Shown piece after piece: positions 61,975-64,000 of a stretch of DNA of 64,000 nt (the stretch's first letter is position 1; the number at the start of each line of letters is the position of its first letter). Under the pieces are notes generated by a model. That model searched no databases, was not told the DNA's origin, and saw only the letters and a program-made list of their open reading frames with translations. The DNA comes from Gammaproteobacteria bacterium UBA2675 (GTDB lineage Bacteria > Pseudomonadota > Gammaproteobacteria > Pseudomonadales > Pseudohongiellaceae): contig DEMH01000009.1 in assembly GCA_002354805.1 (NCBI GenBank), positions 62,001-126,000 on the forward strand, in the 5' to 3' direction. A program made the position numbers and the translations under genes.

Positions 61975-63810
61975 ATGTGCGGTATTGTTGGAGCAGTCGC
62001 TCAGCGTGATGTTATTGGCATTCTTCTTGAGGGCCTGAAGCGCCTTGAATACCGTGGATACGATTCTGCAGGAGTTGCGGTTTTTGACAAAACCAGCTCC
62101 ACGATAAACACCGTCAAAGCCGTTGGCAAGGTAAAGGAACTGGTCGACAAGGTTGCTGGAAGTGGCATCGAAGGGAGAACCGGCATCGCACACACACGCT
62201 GGGCGACTCATGGCGTACCCAGCGAAAGCAACGCCCACCCCCATATCTCTGGTGCAAAACTTGCGCTGGTGCATAACGGAATCATTGAAAACCACAACGA
62301 ACTACGCAATGAACTCAAAGCCGCCGGCTATACATTTGCCTCAGACACAGACACTGAAGTGGTGGTACACCTGCTTCGCCAGGTAATGGAAGGTTCGGAT
62401 ATGGATCTGCTGGCAGCTGTTCAGAAGATTGTTCCTCGCCTGCACGGTGCTTATGGCCTCTGTGTCGTCAGTGCGGACGAGCCGGAAACACTGGTGGTCG
62501 CCCGCAGTGGCAGTCCGCTGGTTATTGGCTGTGGCATCGGCGAAAACTTCGTAGCATCTGACCCCCTCGCTCTTGGTCAGGTTACCGACCGCTTCATCTA
62601 TCTGGAAGAAGATGATGTTGCGGAAATTAAACGCGATAGCATTCGAATATTCTCGGGTGACAAACCCGTCGACCGCAAAATTACTAGAATCAGAAGTGAA
62701 ATCGACGAAATTGAAAAAGGTGAGTTTGGCCACTTCATGCTCAAAGAGATTTATGAGCAGCCTGCCGTTATCAAAAACACTCTCAGTGGACGTATTAGCG
62801 ACCGACATGTGCTTGAAGAAGCGTTTGGCGTCAAGGCTCGTGAAATCTTTGACCAGATAAACAACATACAGATCGTTGCCTGTGGCACCAGCTTCCATGC
62901 CGGTCTGATTACCAAATACTGGCTGGAAGACATTGCTCGCTTGCCCTGCCAGGTTGATATTGCCAGCGACTACCGCTACCGCAATATTATTGTTCGGCCC
63001 GGCACACTTTTTGTAACAATTTCACAGTCGGGAGAAACTGCAGATACCCTGGCTGCGCTGCGCTACGCGAAAGAACTGCCCTACGTGGCGAGACTGGCAA
63101 TCTGTAATGTTGCCACCAGTTCGCTGGTTCGTGAATCTGATTTTTCGTTGTTGACGATGGCCGGTCGTGAGATCGGTGTTGCGTCCACCAAAGCGTTTAC
63201 CACACAACTGGTTGCTCTGTTCCTGCTCTCTCTGGTACTCGGCCGACGCAATGGTCTCAGCGAAACCGCCGAGGCTGCTTACGTGAAAGATCTTCAGAAT
63301 CTGCCGGAGCTGATCAGGAGCGTGTTGAAGCAGGACAAGCCAATTCAACAGCTGTCCATAAACTTTGCCGACAAGAACCACGCGCTTTTCCTTGGACGTG
63401 GCCCGCAATACCCGGTTGCCAAGGAGGGTGCGCTTAAACTGAAAGAAATTTCGTATATACACGCCGAAGCCTATCCCGCGGGAGAGCTGAAACACGGACC
63501 TCTAGCCCTGGTAGATGACAAAATGCCTGTTGTCGCCGTGGCGCCCAATGATGAGTTGCTGGGTAAGCTGAAAGGAAACCTGGCAGAGGTGAGCGCGCGC
63601 GGCGGCAAGTTGTTTGTGATTGCGGATGAATCCGCAGGCTTTGACGATGAGCGTGAGTACAAGTTGATCAGGTTACCGGCAGTACCTGATGCACTTGCAC
63701 CCATCGTATACACCATCCCGCTGCAGCTGCTGTCCTATCATGTAGCGATTCTTAAGGGAACGGATGTGGATCACCCCCGCAATCTCGCCAAATCGGTGAC
63801 AGTTGAGTAA
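61975..63810 (+). CDS. glmS: Glutamine-fructose-6-phosphate aminotransferase (isomerising)
   Basis: A 611-residue enzyme making glucosamine-6-phosphate. The catalytic N-terminal Cys (MCGIVGA) opens the glutaminase domain; two SIS isomerase domains follow (SQSGETADTLAAL, GRGPQYPVAKEGALKLKEIS). The C-terminus is the standard KSVTVE. AAAAGGAC precedes the ATG. Its last codons are the usual target of Tn7-type transposons. No glmS ribozyme is expected or seen in this Gram-negative context. Confidence 0.98.
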   Translation: MCGIVGAVAQRDVIGILLEGLKRLEYRGYDSAGVAVFDKTSSTINTVKAVGKVKELVDKVAGSGIEGRTGIAHTRWATHGVPSESNAHPHISGAKLALVHNGIIENHNELRNELKAAGYTFASDTDTEVVVHLLRQVMEGSDMDLLAAVQKIVPRLHGAYGLCVVSADEPETLVVARSGSPLVIGCGIGENFVASDPLALGQVTDRFIYLEEDDVAEIKRDSIRIFSGDKPVDRKITRIRSEIDEIEKGEFGHFMLKEIYEQPAVIKNTLSGRISDRHVLEEAFGVKAREIFDQINNIQIVACGTSFHAGLITKYWLEDIARLPCQVDIASDYRYRNIIVRPGTLFVTISQSGETADTLAALRYAKELPYVARLAICNVATSSLVRESDFSLLTMAGREIGVASTKAFTTQLVALFLLSLVLGRRNGLSETAEAAYVKDLQNLPELIRSVLKQDKPIQQLSINFADKNHALFLGRGPQYPVAKEGALKLKEISYIHAEAYPAGELKHGPLALVDDKMPVVAVAPNDELLGKLKGNLAEVSARGGKLFVIADESAGFDDEREYKLIRLPAVPDALAPIVYTIPLQLLSYHVAILKGTDVDHPRNLAKSVTVE

Positions 63811-63836
63811 TAGATCTTAACCTTCCTAGCCATTTG
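63776..63836 (+). other. attTn7-type site at the 3' end of glmS
   Basis: The glmS end encodes the conserved PRNLAKSVTVE tail, which is the DNA that TnsD recognises in Tn7; insertion normally occurs about 25 bp after the stop, here near 63835. The site looks unoccupied: no tns gene or Tn7 end is seen in the remaining 165 bp. The call rests on established knowledge of Tn7 targeting. Confidence 0.6.
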
Positions 63837-63853
63837 GCTAATTGTTTTTGTTT
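63827..63853 (+). terminator. Possible glmS terminator
   Basis: A short perfect stem TAGCC-ATTT-GGCTA (63827-63840) followed by a T-rich tract (ATTGTTTTTGTTT), 17 bp after the glmS stop. The stem is only 5 bp, so the larger inverted repeat just downstream may also contribute. Confidence 0.45.
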
Positions 63854-63908
63854 CGCTCTGAGACATTTGTGTGACTGGTGACAGTACTTGTAGAGCGAAA
63901 CAAAAACA
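63843..63908. repeat. 17-bp perfect inverted repeat with TGT/ACA ends
   Basis: TGTTTTTGTTTCGCTCT (63843-63859) is repeated inverted at 63892-63908 with a 32-nt spacer. The outer ends read TGT...ACA. No flanking 5-bp direct repeat is visible. It could be a large terminator or RNA hairpin, or a relic of a small element inserted downstream of glmS. Confidence 0.75.
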
Positions 63909-64000
63909 TACCTTTCGGGGCATGGCTTTTGTGACGATCGTATCGTAACATCGGGAGTTCATATCTGCTTTAACCAATTGTTATTGTTTGGATAAAGTAG
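63909..64000. other. Non-coding tail of the window after glmS
   Basis: No gene is seen in this last part. It carries a 9-of-10 inverted repeat, CTTTAACCAA (63968-63977) with TTGGATAAAG (63988-63997). The window ends before the next gene. Confidence 0.5.

Noticed and set aside
63771..63977. Minus-strand ORF of 68 codons beyond glmS containing YSTVTDLARLRG
   Set aside because: This peptide is the reverse-strand reading of the conserved glmS 3' end (attTn7) and recurs in many genomes for that reason.
1..64000. Mobile elements, CRISPR arrays, toxin-antitoxin or defence systems, tRNA and rRNA genes
   Set aside because: I looked for transposase, integrase or Cas motifs, regularly spaced repeats and tRNA-like cloverleaves in the intergenic regions and saw none. 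Almost all DNA is accounted for by core genes.

Overview
The window is a stretch of gammaproteobacterial chromosome around the replication origin. The order dnaA-dnaN-recF-gyrB facing rpmH-rnpA-yidD-yidC-mnmE-mnmG-rsmG-parA-parB-atpIBEFHAGDC-glmU-glmS is the classical origin neighbourhood of this class. Further away come glyQS, trkA, rsmB-fmt-def, dprA-tsaC-hemF-aroE, polA and engB, and a Pseudomonas-like aa3 cytochrome oxidase cluster. Gene content points to an aerobic, probably free-living or marine gammaproteobacterium in the broad Pseudomonadales/Cellvibrionales neighbourhood. I cannot name a genus. Coding density is very high, with many 4-22 bp overlaps, and I saw no insertion sequence, prophage, tRNA, rRNA or CRISPR array.

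Layout. 1-6.1 kb: engB, polA (whose proofreading active site looks lost) and the zinc uptake genes znuA / znuCB, divergent around a clear Zur box. 6.1-19.9 kb: terminal oxidases. A Pseudomonas-type aa3 set (coxB-coxA-cox11-coxC, a DUF2909 protein, SURF1, a thioredoxin-fold protein, cyoE, SCO1) is interrupted by a complete second operon at 8863-13846. That operon encodes a caa3-type oxidase with two haem-c domains on subunit II and two adjacent subunit-III-like proteins. The interruption lies where cox15/ctaA (haem A synthase) would be expected, and no haem A synthase gene is visible in the window. 20.2-33.4 kb: prlC, a gamma-carbonic-anhydrase-like protein, aroE-hemF-tsaC-dprA (minus), def-fmt-rsmB-trkA-trkH (plus) and a lipid A-type acyltransferase gene with no ordinary start codon at its expected N-terminus. 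33.5-37.9 kb: glyQ, glyS, gmhB and a plsC-like gene.

37.9-53.3 kb: the origin region. gyrB, recF, dnaN and dnaA run leftward; rpmH through parB run rightward. Two intergenic regions carry DnaA boxes and AT-rich DNA: dnaA-rpmH (44244-44625) and mnmE-mnmG (48557-48952). Two parS-type palindromes lie inside the recF coding sequence, 10-12 kb from parAB. 53.3-60.6 kb: the nine-gene atp operon with a near-consensus sigma70 promoter and a strong terminator. 60.6-63.8 kb: glmU and glmS (UDP-GlcNAc supply), ending in a typical attTn7 context followed by a 17-bp perfect inverted repeat with TGT/ACA ends.

Most of the window is conserved core genome. The parts that deserve attention are the duplicated oxidase cluster, the exonuclease-degenerate Pol I, the parS sites inside recF, the two origin candidates, the acyltransferase start and the inverted repeat after glmS.
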